NCBI GenBank assembly: GCA_958296045.1
Contig: CATQHT010000002.1
Coordinates: 372,001-436,000 of the forward strand
Source of the DNA: Rhodothermales bacterium
Lineage (GTDB): Bacteria > Bacteroidota > Rhodothermia > Rhodothermales > Bin80
Reading direction: 5' to 3'
DNA length: 64,000 bases
This document shows positions 41,776 to 51,620 of this stretch, piece by piece. Each line of letters opens with the position of its first letter. Position 1 is the first letter of the stretch. Below the pieces are notes generated by a model. That model was not told where the DNA came from, did no database searches, and was given only the letters and a program-made list of their open reading frames with translations. A program made the position numbers and the translations under genes.

Positions 41776-44183
41776 AGTGTCGCCCGGATGCGCACATTAA
41801 CCGTGCGCGGCGTCAGACGGGTAGGGATTCGCTGCCAGATTCCAGAGCCGTCGGGTACCCAGGAGAAGGCCACCGTGTTGGTGACGTCAAAGATGTTGAG
41901 GACTTCGGCTGTGAGCTCGATGGCCGCAATCGGAAGCGAGAGCTCTTTCGTGGCCCCAAAATCCATGCGCCGATACGATGGGTAGCGTTCCGAAAGCCGT
42001 CGACCTGGCATCTGGGTGACTACGGATCCCACGCGCGTCCCGGGGATCGGAGGCGTGTAGGGAAGCCCGCTGCCGTAGATAGCGCGCAGGTGCAGCTTCC
42101 ACGACTTATCGGTTGGAATATAGTCCTGAATGTACACCGAGATCGTGTGTCGCTGGTCCGTCGGACGCGGATTCCATCCCGTCCGCTGGGGTGTCTGATA
42201 ACGGGCCAGAAATTGCTCATGCGTCACAAGAAGCCCGTAGTTGACCCAGCTTTCCAGCCCGGGCACAAATTCACCACGGGCCTGCAGGTCGAGCCCCCAG
42301 GCGTAGGCCTGTGCGTCATTCTGACCGGAATAGTTGATTCTGACATTCTCCAGCGAATAGGAGATGACGCGACTCAGCGATTTCCAGTACGCTTCTGCAC
42401 GGACGTAGAGCCGCCGAAGGGGCAGAAACAGCTCACCGCCAGCGACCGCCTGCAGCGACCGCTGGGACCGGATATCTCTGTTGAGCGTGCTTTCAAGAAT
42501 GGCTCCAGCCTCGGGCGTGCCGCGCAACTCCCTATACGTTGGGGCTTGGTGGTACAGGCCAATGGATCCGGCGAGGTTGAGGTGTTCGGAGGCTTGCAGC
42601 CGCATAAAGAAGCGTGGAGAGACGGTCCATTCGCGGTTGAAGGAAAAATAGTCGGCACGCATGCCAGCGGTCACTATGAACCCGGGCGCAACCTGTACCG
42701 CGTCCTGCGCATATAGGCCGGTCTGCATCTCGCTCAGCCGTGCTGTTGCGCGCACGCTGTCGACCACGATGCGCACGGGATCCCCGTCGGTATCGACACC
42801 CGAGACGGTGGAGGCCTCATCGATCTGATCCTCAAACAGGAGGCGGCGCACCTGCCATCCTGCTTCTGCGAGGTGGCGGCCCCGCAAGTATTCATAGCGC
42901 CCCTTAAGGGTGGTCGTCGTTACTCGGACACGGTTGTCGGCGACATCTTCCTGCTGCGCGTTGCCGCGTGGCACTTGATCGTAGTCGCCGTCCGGATCAG
43001 TTACCACATCATAGATGATGCTGTTGCCCAAAAGCAGCAGCAGCTCAGTCTCATCGGTCCGAAACACGGACACATCATGCTCTACCGTTACGCTTGGTGT
43101 AATGCTCGAAAGGAGCCGAATGCCGCCAAACTGGGTGACGTACCCATCGTTTTCTGAGCTCCGGTCGTCATACTGGATCCAAACCGACTTAAGGTTTCCC
43201 GTTGCTCTGTTGCCACGCACGGTACCATAATACGTGCGGCGGCTGCGCGGGTCCAGCGCGAAGGCGTGGCGCGCCCAGATGCCCAAACCCTCAAGCGTGT
43301 GCGCACTGGAAATCGACCACCTGAACAGGCCCTGCACATCGGTGTAGTCCGGCTCGTAATTGCCTTTGAGCTCCTGTGTCGCGAAGAATCGTTTGGCTTG
43401 CGCTTTGCGAAAGCTGGCAATCCATGCCAAAGCGCCATGTGTGGCGCTGGCGGTGGCACTGGCATCCAGCAACGATACGCTGGTCGAGGCCCGAAACGTG
43501 TCCGAAGCCGCATAACGGATGTCGAGCGATGAAGAGATCTTACCGCCATAGCGGGCAGGGAATCCTCCGGTGTACAGCGTGATCCGCCGGGCAAGGTCGG
43601 GATTGAGCAGGCCCAGTCCTTCCTGCTCCCCTTGGCGGGGACGGAACGGCATATAGACTTCGAAGCCGTTGACGAAAATCAGGTTCTCGTTGAATCCGCC
43701 TCCGCGTACGGAGTACTGGTTGGAAAGCTCGTTGGTCGCTGCCACGCCCGGCAGCGAAGCCAGCGCCTGAAATCCCTTAAACGGTGTCGGAATGGCACGG
43801 ACATGTTTCGGCTTGATCCTCTGGATGCCCGCGCCTTCGGCTGATTGATCCACCACGGTAACCTCTTCCAGCTCCACGGCGACAGGCTTTAGCCTCACTG
43901 TCAGCTCTGTAGGAGGGTTCTGCACGACGGTCACGCTGTCCGTCACGGGGGCATAGCCTACCGACGAGAAGCGCAGCGCAAAGCGTCCCGCGGGCAGCCG
44001 CAAAAGGTAGCGGCCATCGGCCTGCGTCGCGGTGCCGAAGTTGGTGCCGTCGACCAGCACGGTGACGCCCGGCAGAGGGGTGAGGGTTGTGGCGTCAAAC
44101 GCGAACCCGGTAACCGTGCCCCACACCTGCGCTTCAGACGGGAGTGCGGCGGACAGCGCCGCCAACAAAAGCAGAAACCGCAT
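41772..44183 (-). CDS. TonB-dependent outer-membrane receptor with N-terminal carboxypeptidase-regulatory-like domain
   Basis: 803 aa; GTVTGFAFDATTLTPLPGVTVLVDGTNFGTATQADGRYLLRLPAG, plug domain LPGVAATNELSNQYSVRGGGFNENLIFVNGFEVY, barrel to the C-terminus. Confidence 0.92.
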   Translation of the reverse strand: MRFLLLLAALSAALPSEAQVWGTVTGFAFDATTLTPLPGVTVLVDGTNFGTATQADGRYLLRLPAGRFALRFSSVGYAPVTDSVTVVQNPPTELTVRLKPVAVELEEVTVVDQSAEGAGIQRIKPKHVRAIPTPFKGFQALASLPGVAATNELSNQYSVRGGGFNENLIFVNGFEVYMPFRPRQGEQEGLGLLNPDLARRITLYTGGFPARYGGKISSSLDIRYAASDTFRASTSVSLLDASATASATHGALAWIASFRKAQAKRFFATQELKGNYEPDYTDVQGLFRWSISSAHTLEGLGIWARHAFALDPRSRRTYYGTVRGNRATGNLKSVWIQYDDRSSENDGYVTQFGGIRLLSSITPSVTVEHDVSVFRTDETELLLLLGNSIIYDVVTDPDGDYDQVPRGNAQQEDVADNRVRVTTTTLKGRYEYLRGRHLAEAGWQVRRLLFEDQIDEASTVSGVDTDGDPVRIVVDSVRATARLSEMQTGLYAQDAVQVAPGFIVTAGMRADYFSFNREWTVSPRFFMRLQASEHLNLAGSIGLYHQAPTYRELRGTPEAGAILESTLNRDIRSQRSLQAVAGGELFLPLRRLYVRAEAYWKSLSRVISYSLENVRINYSGQNDAQAYAWGLDLQARGEFVPGLESWVNYGLLVTHEQFLARYQTPQRTGWNPRPTDQRHTISVYIQDYIPTDKSWKLHLRAIYGSGLPYTPPIPGTRVGSVVTQMPGRRLSERYPSYRRMDFGATKELSLPIAAIELTAEVLNIFDVTNTVAFSWVPDGSGIWQRIPTRLTPRTVNVRIRATL

Positions 44184-44236
44184 GCTGCCGTAGCTAAGAA
44201 TTAGGAGAGCGTAGCGGTGGGCGGCAGTAGGCGCGG

Positions 44237-45235
44237 TTATTGGGACCAGCAGGTGGGAGTACGATCCCAGCGGTGGGCTTGTAACGACTGCAGCAGGGAC
44301 GGGTTCAGCGGACCCGCGTCGCTTGTGGCCATGTTGGATTCAACATGCCGGGCTTTGCGCATGCCGGGGATGATGGTGCTCACGGCCGGCTCGCTCAGTA
44401 TGAAACGGAGTGCCATGGCGGCCATGGTAGATCCGGCTGGCACCAGTGGGCGAAGCCCTTCCGCGCGCGCCACGCTGCTCTTGAGATTCTCTTCCACAAA
44501 GTACGAGTTGCGCCAGTCGTCCTCCGGCCAGGTGCTGTCGAGTGTGAGGTTGCCTGTCAGCGTGCCCTCATCAAACGGCACGCGCGCAATGATTCCCACG
44601 TTGTGTTCCCGACAAGCGGGAAACAGTAAGTCCTGCGGATTCTGATCGAAGACGTTGTAAATCACCTGCACGCAGTCCACCAGCCCGCTTCGCACCGCTT
44701 CCACGCCGTTCCATGGCTCCCACCGGTTCACGCTGATCCCGATCGCTCTGATGCGTCCTTGATTCTTCTGCTCGATCAGCTCTTCGATCCACCGGTCGTC
44801 CTGGAGCCAAGTGTCTTCCCAGGTATGGAGCTGCATCACGTCAATACATTCCAGGCCGGTGTTTGCAAGGCTGCGCGTTACATATTCGCGCACATGATCT
44901 GGCGGAAAGCAGTCGTCGAGCGTGAAGGTGCGCTGACTGGGCCATTGCCGGTTCCTGGGGGGCACCTTGGAGGCGGTGTACAGCCGTTTGTCGGGATTCG
45001 CTTTAACTAGGCGGCCCAGAAGCTGCTCGCTATGACCGTTGCCATACGCCCAGGCGGTATCGAAAAAGTTGCATCCCAGATCCACGGCCATCTGAAGTGA
45101 GCGCAGGGATTGGTCGTCATCGGAGCCTGACCACCCGGCCATGCCCCACATGCCGTAGCCGATTTCGCTTACGGGCCAGCCGGTACGTCCGAAGTTGCGG
45201 TACTGCATAGGGTACAGGTTGTTGATTTGATACAA
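44237..45235 (-). CDS. Aldo/keto reductase
   Basis: 332 aa; MQYRNFGRTGWPVSEIGYGMWGMAG, FFDTAWAYGNGHSEQLLGRLV, PAVSTIIPGMRKARHVESNM. Confidence 0.9.
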   Translation of the reverse strand: MYQINNLYPMQYRNFGRTGWPVSEIGYGMWGMAGWSGSDDDQSLRSLQMAVDLGCNFFDTAWAYGNGHSEQLLGRLVKANPDKRLYTASKVPPRNRQWPSQRTFTLDDCFPPDHVREYVTRSLANTGLECIDVMQLHTWEDTWLQDDRWIEELIEQKNQGRIRAIGISVNRWEPWNGVEAVRSGLVDCVQVIYNVFDQNPQDLLFPACREHNVGIIARVPFDEGTLTGNLTLDSTWPEDDWRNSYFVEENLKSSVARAEGLRPLVPAGSTMAAMALRFILSEPAVSTIIPGMRKARHVESNMATSDAGPLNPSLLQSLQAHRWDRTPTCWSQ

Positions 45236-45378
45236 TAGTGTGCTGATTCCGGTACACCAACGCGGCTGGATACGCCTTCAGGCGGCATTCTGGTTCACGG
45301 GCCCCGTTTTTGCATAAACAGGGCACAGAGGCGGAGGTTGTTCCGTTGCAAGTCCAGTCACCTTGCTATCTTGCCCCT

Positions 45379-46815
45379 ATGTCTTCCCGCAGAGTTATGA
45401 CTCCTACCAAGCGTGCAACGTCCCGCACGGCGGTCTTTTCGCTCGCCACTGCGGCACTTCTCATTCTGATCGGCGGTTGCTACACGCAGTTGGGCTACCG
45501 CTATGTCGACCGCGAGCCTGACTACGAGGAGGTGACCGTTTACGAGACGGAGGTAGGCGACAGCGTCGTTGTGGACAAGTATTACCATGATGAGGTCTAC
45601 ACGCATGTCGAGCCGTACCGGTATCGCCGGTATTTTTCGCGCTTTTACGGCTACCCCGGGCATCTATATGACCCGTGGTACGACGACTACGGTTTTGGGA
45701 CGAACATCTACCTGAGCATTAGCTTCGGCAGTCCTTGGTACCAGCCGTTTTATTACCCTTTCTTATATGATCCGTTTGGGTTCCCGGGGCATTATGGCTA
45801 TGGCTATGGAAATGGCTACGGCTACGGGCACGGCTACGGCTACGGGCACGGCTATGGCTACGGCGGCTGGGGCTATCCGAATTATGCCAACTATGGTTGG
45901 GGCGACGACAGCAATTACGGGCCACGCGGGCCCAGTGTTGGTCGCGGCGGGTTGCCCACAGGCGGCCGTACCGGCTACAATGGCCGCTATGGGTGGGGCG
46001 GAACGAATACGGGAGGTGGCCTGGCAGGGCGCGGTGCCCGCCGCTCTGGCGTAACATCGTATACCTCCGATTCCGGTGACGATGGTGACAGCGGGCGTAT
46101 TGGCCGCGGCGGTGTCAGGTCCAGCAGCGGGGCCCGAACGACCGCAAGGCGCGTTCCCGGTTCTGGTCGTACCGGCAGCTCGACGTCTTCGTCTGGCAGG
46201 GTAGCACCGCGCAGGACTACCACTTCCGGGGGAGGCACTCGTACCACTGTAGGTCGAGGTGGTGTGACCTCACGCAGCACGCCGTCGCGCACGGTAGGGC
46301 GCACTCGAAGCTCGGGGACTACGACCCGCAGCACCGGTCGCGTGTCCAGCACACGCACGCGGAGCTCTTCTAGAAGCGGTTCAGCCAGTCGCGGACGCAC
46401 CACCACCCGTCGGAGCGGCACCGTTTCAAGGACAAAGTCCCGTTCATCGGGCAGCACTTCGCGTGCTCCGGCCCGTTCATCGGGTAGCACTTCGCGTGCT
46501 CCGGCCCGTTCGTCTGGCAGCACTTCGCGTGCTCCGGCCCGTTCATCGGGTAGCACTTCGCGTGCTCCGGCCCGTTCATCGGGTAGCACTTCGCGTGCTC
46601 CGGCCCGTTCATCGGGTAGCACTTCGCGTGCTCCGGCCCGTTCATCGGGTAGCACTTCGCGTGCTCCGGCCCGTTCATCGGGTAGCACTTCGCGTGCTCC
46701 GGCCCGTTCATCGGGTAGCACTTCGCGTGCTCCGGCCCGTTCGTCTGGCAGCACTTCGCGTGCTCCGGCCCGTTCGTCAGGTGGGAGTAGCCGTTCCCCC
46801 AAACGGGGCAACTAG
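45379..46815 (+). CDS. Low-complexity lipoprotein: Tyr/Gly-rich centre and Ser/Arg-rich repeat C-terminus
   Basis: Lipobox LLILIGGC; GYGYGNGYGYGHGYGYGHGYGYGGWGYP; ten SSGSTSRAPAR repeats; start at MSSRRV within the longer ORF 45310-46815. Confidence 0.8.
   Translation: MSSRRVMTPTKRATSRTAVFSLATAALLILIGGCYTQLGYRYVDREPDYEEVTVYETEVGDSVVVDKYYHDEVYTHVEPYRYRRYFSRFYGYPGHLYDPWYDDYGFGTNIYLSISFGSPWYQPFYYPFLYDPFGFPGHYGYGYGNGYGYGHGYGYGHGYGYGGWGYPNYANYGWGDDSNYGPRGPSVGRGGLPTGGRTGYNGRYGWGGTNTGGGLAGRGARRSGVTSYTSDSGDDGDSGRIGRGGVRSSSGARTTARRVPGSGRTGSSTSSSGRVAPRRTTTSGGGTRTTVGRGGVTSRSTPSRTVGRTRSSGTTTRSTGRVSSTRTRSSSRSGSASRGRTTTRRSGTVSRTKSRSSGSTSRAPARSSGSTSRAPARSSGSTSRAPARSSGSTSRAPARSSGSTSRAPARSSGSTSRAPARSSGSTSRAPARSSGSTSRAPARSSGSTSRAPARSSGSTSRAPARSSGGSSRSPKRGN
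46444..46773 (+). repeat. Ten exact-register 33-bp tandem repeats
   Basis: Unit TCATCGGGTAGCACTTCGCGTGCTCCGGCCCGT; copy 1 TCATCGGGCAGC, copies 2 and 4-9 TCATCGGGTAGC, copies 3 and 10 TCGTCTGGCAGC; ends with TCGTCAGGTGGG at 46774. Confidence 0.97.
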
Positions 46816-46878
46816 GGCAGATTGAGCGGTAGCTAATCTGCTGAAATGAGGTCCGAAATCCACATTTGCAGGATAGGT

Positions 46879-48480
46879 ATGTACAAGAAGATCCAACATC
46901 TTACCACGGCGGCCGCTCTGGGATTGCTTGTTTGGTGCGGAACCGGTCAGGTACAGGCGCAAACCGCAGAAGACGGACTTCGCCTCGGCCAGCGGACATC
47001 TGCATCTGGTGCACGCATGGTCGGTCTCGGGACGGCGGGTTATGGTGGGTTCGGTGATGTGGCCTCCATATATGGTAACCCGGCAGGGCTTGGCTTGGTG
47101 ACCCGGTCCTCCATTTCAGGGACGCTGACCACCTGGCGGACAGAGGATGCCGCATCCTCCAGAACGCGCGGATTCAGCACTAGTGCTCTGGATCAAACAG
47201 CCTCCAGCATCGGTCTTAGCAATGTAGGATGGCTATACAGAGCACCGACCGCGCGAGGGGCACTCGTGATCGGGCTGGCCTATAACCAGGTCGCGAGTTT
47301 CGATCGTAGCATGCGCTTTAATGGAGAGAATTCCCAAAGCACGATCTCCACATCATTCCTGCCGTTTCCAGGCGAGTATCGACTGTCCGAAGAGGGTGGC
47401 CTCGCAGAGCTAGGTGACTACGTCTTTCCTGCATTCAATGGTGGTCTGATAGAGTTTTTTCCAGAATTCAGAGCTGACGATCCAGAAACCTATCCTTTTC
47501 TGGAGGCGGTCATTCCGGGAACCACCATTCGCCAGGGCGGCACCGTCAATGAGTCTGGAGGTCTGGGCGAGGCCAGCTTGGGCGGCAGCCTCGAAGTGGC
47601 CGAAGGCATGCTAGTGGGTGTTTCACTAAACCTGGCCTTCGGGCGCTATGATCTGCGCAGCACATTTGAAGAGGAGGACATCCATGATGAGAACGGACCT
47701 AATGACTACAGCGTATTGCAGGATGACGGCAGCTTGCTGGAGGGGTTTGACTATCTGAGGTTCAGGCAGCGCGTTTCATCCGATCTCCTGGGCGTTAATC
47801 TGCGCATCGGTTTTTCCACCAAAGTGACTTCCTCCTTGCGCTTGGGCGTGTCGCTGGAGACACCTACACAAATCAATATCGACGAGTCGTACGGCACCTC
47901 GTACGAAACGCACTTTGATGACGGTGGCATACTCTCTTATGGCGACCAGTCCGACGACATTGGCAATGGCACGTATTCCTACACGCTGCATACTCCATCG
48001 CGGATAGGTGCTGGAGCATCGTTCGAGCTGCAGCGGATCACAGTGCTGTTAGATGTGGAGGTTGTGGACTGGAGTGGCATGCAGTTCAGCTCAGATGATG
48101 AAGGAACCTTTGACGACCTCAACGACCAGATCAGTCAGGACTATGGCACTGTCGTCAACATGAGTGGCGGCATGGAAGTGGGATTCGGACCGTGGCAGAT
48201 TCGGGGAGGGGTGTCGATGCGTCCAGATCCGTTTCTGAACGAGCTGAGCACCAGCAGCGGTGGTAGCCTCAACCGTGATCAGCTGCAGTTTTCGGCTGGG
48301 TTCGGGTTTACCTTTTCAGAAAACATGCAGCTCAATGCCGCCTGGTCGATGGGACAGTTTGACGGTTCTTACCTGCCCTATCCTGCAGATACCTACGGCC
48401 CACGCCAGGAGCACATAGTGCATATTGACGAGGCGGTTACGCGGCAGCAGGTGATTGCAGGCATGATCTACCGCTTCTAG
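46879..48480 (+). CDS. OmpP1/FadL-family outer-membrane protein
   Basis: ASGARMVGLGTAGYGGFGDVASIYGNPAGLGLV; signal peptide; FSAGFGFTFSENMQLNAAWSMGQF C-terminal barrel. Confidence 0.82.
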   Translation: MYKKIQHLTTAAALGLLVWCGTGQVQAQTAEDGLRLGQRTSASGARMVGLGTAGYGGFGDVASIYGNPAGLGLVTRSSISGTLTTWRTEDAASSRTRGFSTSALDQTASSIGLSNVGWLYRAPTARGALVIGLAYNQVASFDRSMRFNGENSQSTISTSFLPFPGEYRLSEEGGLAELGDYVFPAFNGGLIEFFPEFRADDPETYPFLEAVIPGTTIRQGGTVNESGGLGEASLGGSLEVAEGMLVGVSLNLAFGRYDLRSTFEEEDIHDENGPNDYSVLQDDGSLLEGFDYLRFRQRVSSDLLGVNLRIGFSTKVTSSLRLGVSLETPTQINIDESYGTSYETHFDDGGILSYGDQSDDIGNGTYSYTLHTPSRIGAGASFELQRITVLLDVEVVDWSGMQFSSDDEGTFDDLNDQISQDYGTVVNMSGGMEVGFGPWQIRGGVSMRPDPFLNELSTSSGGSLNRDQLQFSAGFGFTFSENMQLNAAWSMGQFDGSYLPYPADTYGPRQEHIVHIDEAVTRQQVIAGMIYRF

Positions 48481-48566
48481 GCGCAGGTAGCCAGCCTCTT
48501 GCCCAGATAGGTTTGGGAGTGGGAGCGAGCTCTCAGTAGTGCTGGCTATCTTGGCGCGGCGGGCAC

Positions 48567-49604
48567 TTATGGCACACTGGATGTGTTTGCCCGTCGTCGT
48601 CGCAAGTAGGACCTTAGCCGCGCCGCATCGCGGTTGTGACCGCTTAGCGTGGCATTAAACGCGTGCCCGCCCTCGGGACTGGCCACAAAAAACATGTAGT
48701 CGTGGTGCTCTGGGTCAGCTGCGGCCTCGAGGGATTGGCGCCCTGGGTTCGTGATCGGACCCGGCGGCAGCCCCCGAAACAGATACGTGTTGAAGGGATG
48801 CTTCAATCGGTAGTCCGAATAGAAGAGGCGCCGCTTTGCGCCCTCAACTTTCATCAGCCCGTACTGGACCGTGGGGTCCGCCTGCAGGGGCCAGCCTCGC
48901 TCCAGCCGATTCAGGTACACCCCTGCCACGGCCGCTTTCTCGCGATCTACGCTGGTTTCCCATTCGACAATGCTGGCCAGGGTGATCACATCCTCCTGGT
49001 CCAAGTGCAACCCGCGCTTGGTAGCCAGTGTGTCCAAGTGGTCCTCAAGGAACCTGTCCATATAGCGCTTGATGTACGTTACCACACGGACTGCACTCTC
49101 GTTACAATAGAAGTGGTAGGTATCTGGGAGCATGTGTCCGAACAGGTGCCTGGGCTTGGTGCCCAGATCGGCTGCAAGCGTCGAGTCATTCAGTGCCGCA
49201 AGAAAGTCCGAGTCGTCAAAAACCATGTTGCGCGATGCCACCCGAGCCACCGCGTTGGGATGCGACCCCGACGGGATCCTCACTGGCACGACCGTCTGCT
49301 CTCCAGCACGCAGACGCCGCAGGAGCTGATACGGCGTAGCCGCGTGGCTGAACTCGTAGCATCCAGGCTTGATCTGGGTACCCCAGCCCGTAGCCCGGGC
49401 CAGCGGAAGAAAAGCCCATCGCCAAATCAGCATCTCCTGCGCCATAAGCGAGTCGGTCACGGCATCCACTGACGGGCTGGGAGGAATGCGCACCCACCGT
49501 GGGCTGGGCGGCTTCGGCGGCTTCTGAACAAAGACCACCAGGTAGGCAAGTGAGGCCGCAACAACAACCAAGCCAGCGACAACCGTACTCAGCTTTCGTA
49601 CCAT
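48567..49604 (-). CDS. mltG: Endolytic transglycosylase MltG
   Basis: 345 aa; VITLASIVEWETSVDREKAAVAGVYLNRLERGWPLQADPTVQYGL, FNTYLFRGLPPGPITNPGRQSLEAAADPEHHDYMFFV. Confidence 0.94.
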   Translation of the reverse strand: MVRKLSTVVAGLVVVAASLAYLVVFVQKPPKPPSPRWVRIPPSPSVDAVTDSLMAQEMLIWRWAFLPLARATGWGTQIKPGCYEFSHAATPYQLLRRLRAGEQTVVPVRIPSGSHPNAVARVASRNMVFDDSDFLAALNDSTLAADLGTKPRHLFGHMLPDTYHFYCNESAVRVVTYIKRYMDRFLEDHLDTLATKRGLHLDQEDVITLASIVEWETSVDREKAAVAGVYLNRLERGWPLQADPTVQYGLMKVEGAKRRLFYSDYRLKHPFNTYLFRGLPPGPITNPGRQSLEAAADPEHHDYMFFVASPEGGHAFNATLSGHNRDAARLRSYLRRRRANTSSVP

Positions 49605-49607
49605 AAA

Positions 49608-50075
49608 TTAGAAGTCAGGCATATCCTGATACTTTTTACGCTCTAGCGCGCGCGTTTCGTCAATGATGCGCTCGAAGAGGCGTCGCACAGCGCTGTTGTC
49701 GAGCGGTCCACTATTGGCATTGGTAACGTTATGGATAACCTCTTGTTCGCGCATGGGCAGGTATACGGGCATCCCGAGCTGCTTCTTGATTAGGCCGATT
49801 ACATTTGCGCATTTGGCACGCTCGCTCAGCAGCAGGAGTACCTTCCGGTCAATAGCATCGATGCGGGCGCGCAGCGGAAGCAGGTCCTCTTGCGTGGGTG
49901 CGGTCGGAACAGAGGACGCTAGGTCCGCCTGAGGATTCTGCAACGGTTGGTTCAATTCGAAATGGCAGTGACAGGCTGGGTCAGGCCCAGGGTCCCGGTC
50001 GTGGTACGGTCCAGCGCAAAGTACGGAATCAGGCATCACCTCAGGCCCTTTCGAGAACAATTCGCAGGCAGCCAC
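49608..50075 (-). CDS. Chorismate mutase domain protein
   Basis: 155 aa; LLPLRARIDAIDRKVLLLLSERAKCANVIGLIKKQLGMPVYLPMREQEVIHNV; start possibly internal (MPDSVL). Confidence 0.82.
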   Translation of the reverse strand: MAACELFSKGPEVMPDSVLCAGPYHDRDPGPDPACHCHFELNQPLQNPQADLASSVPTAPTQEDLLPLRARIDAIDRKVLLLLSERAKCANVIGLIKKQLGMPVYLPMREQEVIHNVTNANSGPLDNSAVRRLFERIIDETRALERKKYQDMPDF

Positions 50076-50135
50076 GTATTGACTGCCATCGACTGGTGAT
50101 GTACATTTTGTCTGGTGAACCTAGACCCGATACCC

Positions 50136-50696
50136 ATGCGAAAGACGCTAGCAGTTGTGATTCTTGTCGCGGCCGCGGCCATTCCTATGTCGGCTGACGC
50201 GCAGTTCAGGGACGCGGTCGCGCACAATCGGCCTTCGGCCCGCCTGTACCAGGCGACCGGTGCGCTGGGATCGGTGATGAACAAGATCTTCAGCCCGTCC
50301 GTTTTCAAGATGAGTCATTCGGTGGAGATGTCGGCTGGCTCATTTGGCGGGCAGGGCTATTCCATGGGGATGTACACCAACACGATGGCATGGCAGTTCA
50401 GCGAAAAGCTGGCGATGCGTGCGGATGTCGCGGTGGCCTACTCGCCGCAGAACCAGAATCTGGCGCGCCTGGGAGCGCAAAACTCAGGGCCTCGTGTCTT
50501 TCTGCGCAATGCGGAAATTGCCTGGCGCCCTTCTGAAAACTTCCAGCTGAATATCCAGGTCCGGCAGGATCCTTACGGTTATCGTCACCCGTTTGTAAGT
50601 CCGTATGGTGGGTATTACGGGTACGGATTCTCCCCGTACTTATCGTATCGCTCTGGCTACAGGGGCGGCCCATTTTGGCGCAGCCGCCGGCAGTAG
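50136..50696 (+). CDS. Secreted hypothetical protein
   Basis: Signal peptide MRKTLAVVILVAAAAIPMSADAQ; Gly/Tyr-rich C-terminus; start chosen at the internal Met of ORF 50115-50696. Confidence 0.6.
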   Translation: MRKTLAVVILVAAAAIPMSADAQFRDAVAHNRPSARLYQATGALGSVMNKIFSPSVFKMSHSVEMSAGSFGGQGYSMGMYTNTMAWQFSEKLAMRADVAVAYSPQNQNLARLGAQNSGPRVFLRNAEIAWRPSENFQLNIQVRQDPYGYRHPFVSPYGGYYGYGFSPYLSYRSGYRGGPFWRSRRQ

Positions 50697-50711
50697 GCCC
50701 GATACAGCACC

Positions 50712-51200
50712 ATGACCCGACGACGAGCCCACATCATAGGATTGAATGTGATTCTGACTGCCATGGGCTTTGTTGTGCTGGCGTTGGGTTGGCAGATGGT
50801 CCAGCGCCTCCGCATTACGCCCGTGGTAGCACAGCAGGCAGTGATGCGGGCGGACATTTATCCGTCCGCTACGGACATCTATCAAGTGGAGGTTCGTAAC
50901 GGTGCTGGCATCAATGGCGCGGCGCAGACGCTGCGAAGCTACCTGAGGTCCAAAGGATATGATGTGGTGGAGGTAGGCAACCATCGCTCATTCGATGTTG
51001 AAAGGACTGAGGTGATCGACAGGGTTGGTAGCCTTGATATAGCGATTGAGGTCGCAGCCTCGCTGGGGCTAAGCAGTGATCGAGTTAGGCAGGAGGAGGT
51101 TGGCGGGTATTTCATCGATGCGTCGGTAATCATTGGCAGAGATTATTACCTGTTGCCTCCGTTTGCGGACGCGGCAGTTCCCGGTGACGTGCAGCTCTAG
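50712..51200 (+). CDS. LytR C-terminal-domain-like membrane protein
   Basis: 162 aa; N-terminal TM then VEVRNGAGINGAAQTLRSYLRSKGYDVVEVGN...DIAIEVAASLG. Confidence 0.75.
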   Translation: MTRRRAHIIGLNVILTAMGFVVLALGWQMVQRLRITPVVAQQAVMRADIYPSATDIYQVEVRNGAGINGAAQTLRSYLRSKGYDVVEVGNHRSFDVERTEVIDRVGSLDIAIEVAASLGLSSDRVRQEEVGGYFIDASVIIGRDYYLLPPFADAAVPGDVQL

Positions 51201-51212
51201 CAGCTCTAGTTA

Positions 51213-51620
51213 TTGAAAGCCTCCACCGCATCTGAGCGCCGTGCGCTGGGCGCGTCGTCGAAAGCGTTGGCTCGGCATGCCGTAGCAGCGGTCCTCGACA
51301 AGAAGGCCGAGGACGTGGTCGTGATGGATATGCGCGAAGTAAGCGGCTTGGCGGATTACTTCGTGTTGTGCTCTGGGGTCAGCGACAGTCAGATCCGGGC
51401 GATCCAAGAGGCCGTAGAAGCAAGGATCCGCGGAGCAGAAGATGAGCGTCCCTGGCATCGGGAGGGCGAGGATTTTAGGCAGTGGGTGCTTCTGGACTAT
51501 GTTGACTTGGTGGTCCACATTTTCAGCAGAGAGCGGCGGGCGTTCTACAACCTCGAGCGGTTGTGGAATGACGCGCCTCAGGAAACGGTGACCGGCGATG
51601 CGTGCACAATGCTTACATAG
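51213..51620 (+). CDS. rsfS: Ribosome silencing factor
   Basis: 135 aa; DKKAEDVVVMDMREVSGLADYFVLCSGVSDSQIRAIQEAVE...GEDFRQWVLLDYVDLVVHIFSRERRAFYNLERLW; TTG start. Confidence 0.93.
   Translation: MKASTASERRALGASSKALARHAVAAVLDKKAEDVVVMDMREVSGLADYFVLCSGVSDSQIRAIQEAVEARIRGAEDERPWHREGEDFRQWVLLDYVDLVVHIFSRERRAFYNLERLWNDAPQETVTGDACTMLT

Noticed and set aside
41586-42716. 376-aa plus ORF overlapping nfi and the TonB receptor
   Set aside because: Shadow frame; no domain coherence and it conflicts with two well-supported genes.
46444-46773. Possible CRISPR-like array
   Set aside because: Units are contiguous with no variable spacers and are in frame within a coding sequence; tandem coding repeat, not CRISPR.
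45987-46811. 274-aa antisense ORF (DERAGAREVLP repeats) and related repeat ORFs at 46370-46711 and 46463-46825
   Set aside because: They arise because the 33-bp repeat and skewed codon use leave several frames open; the + strand frame has the lipobox start and coherent domains.
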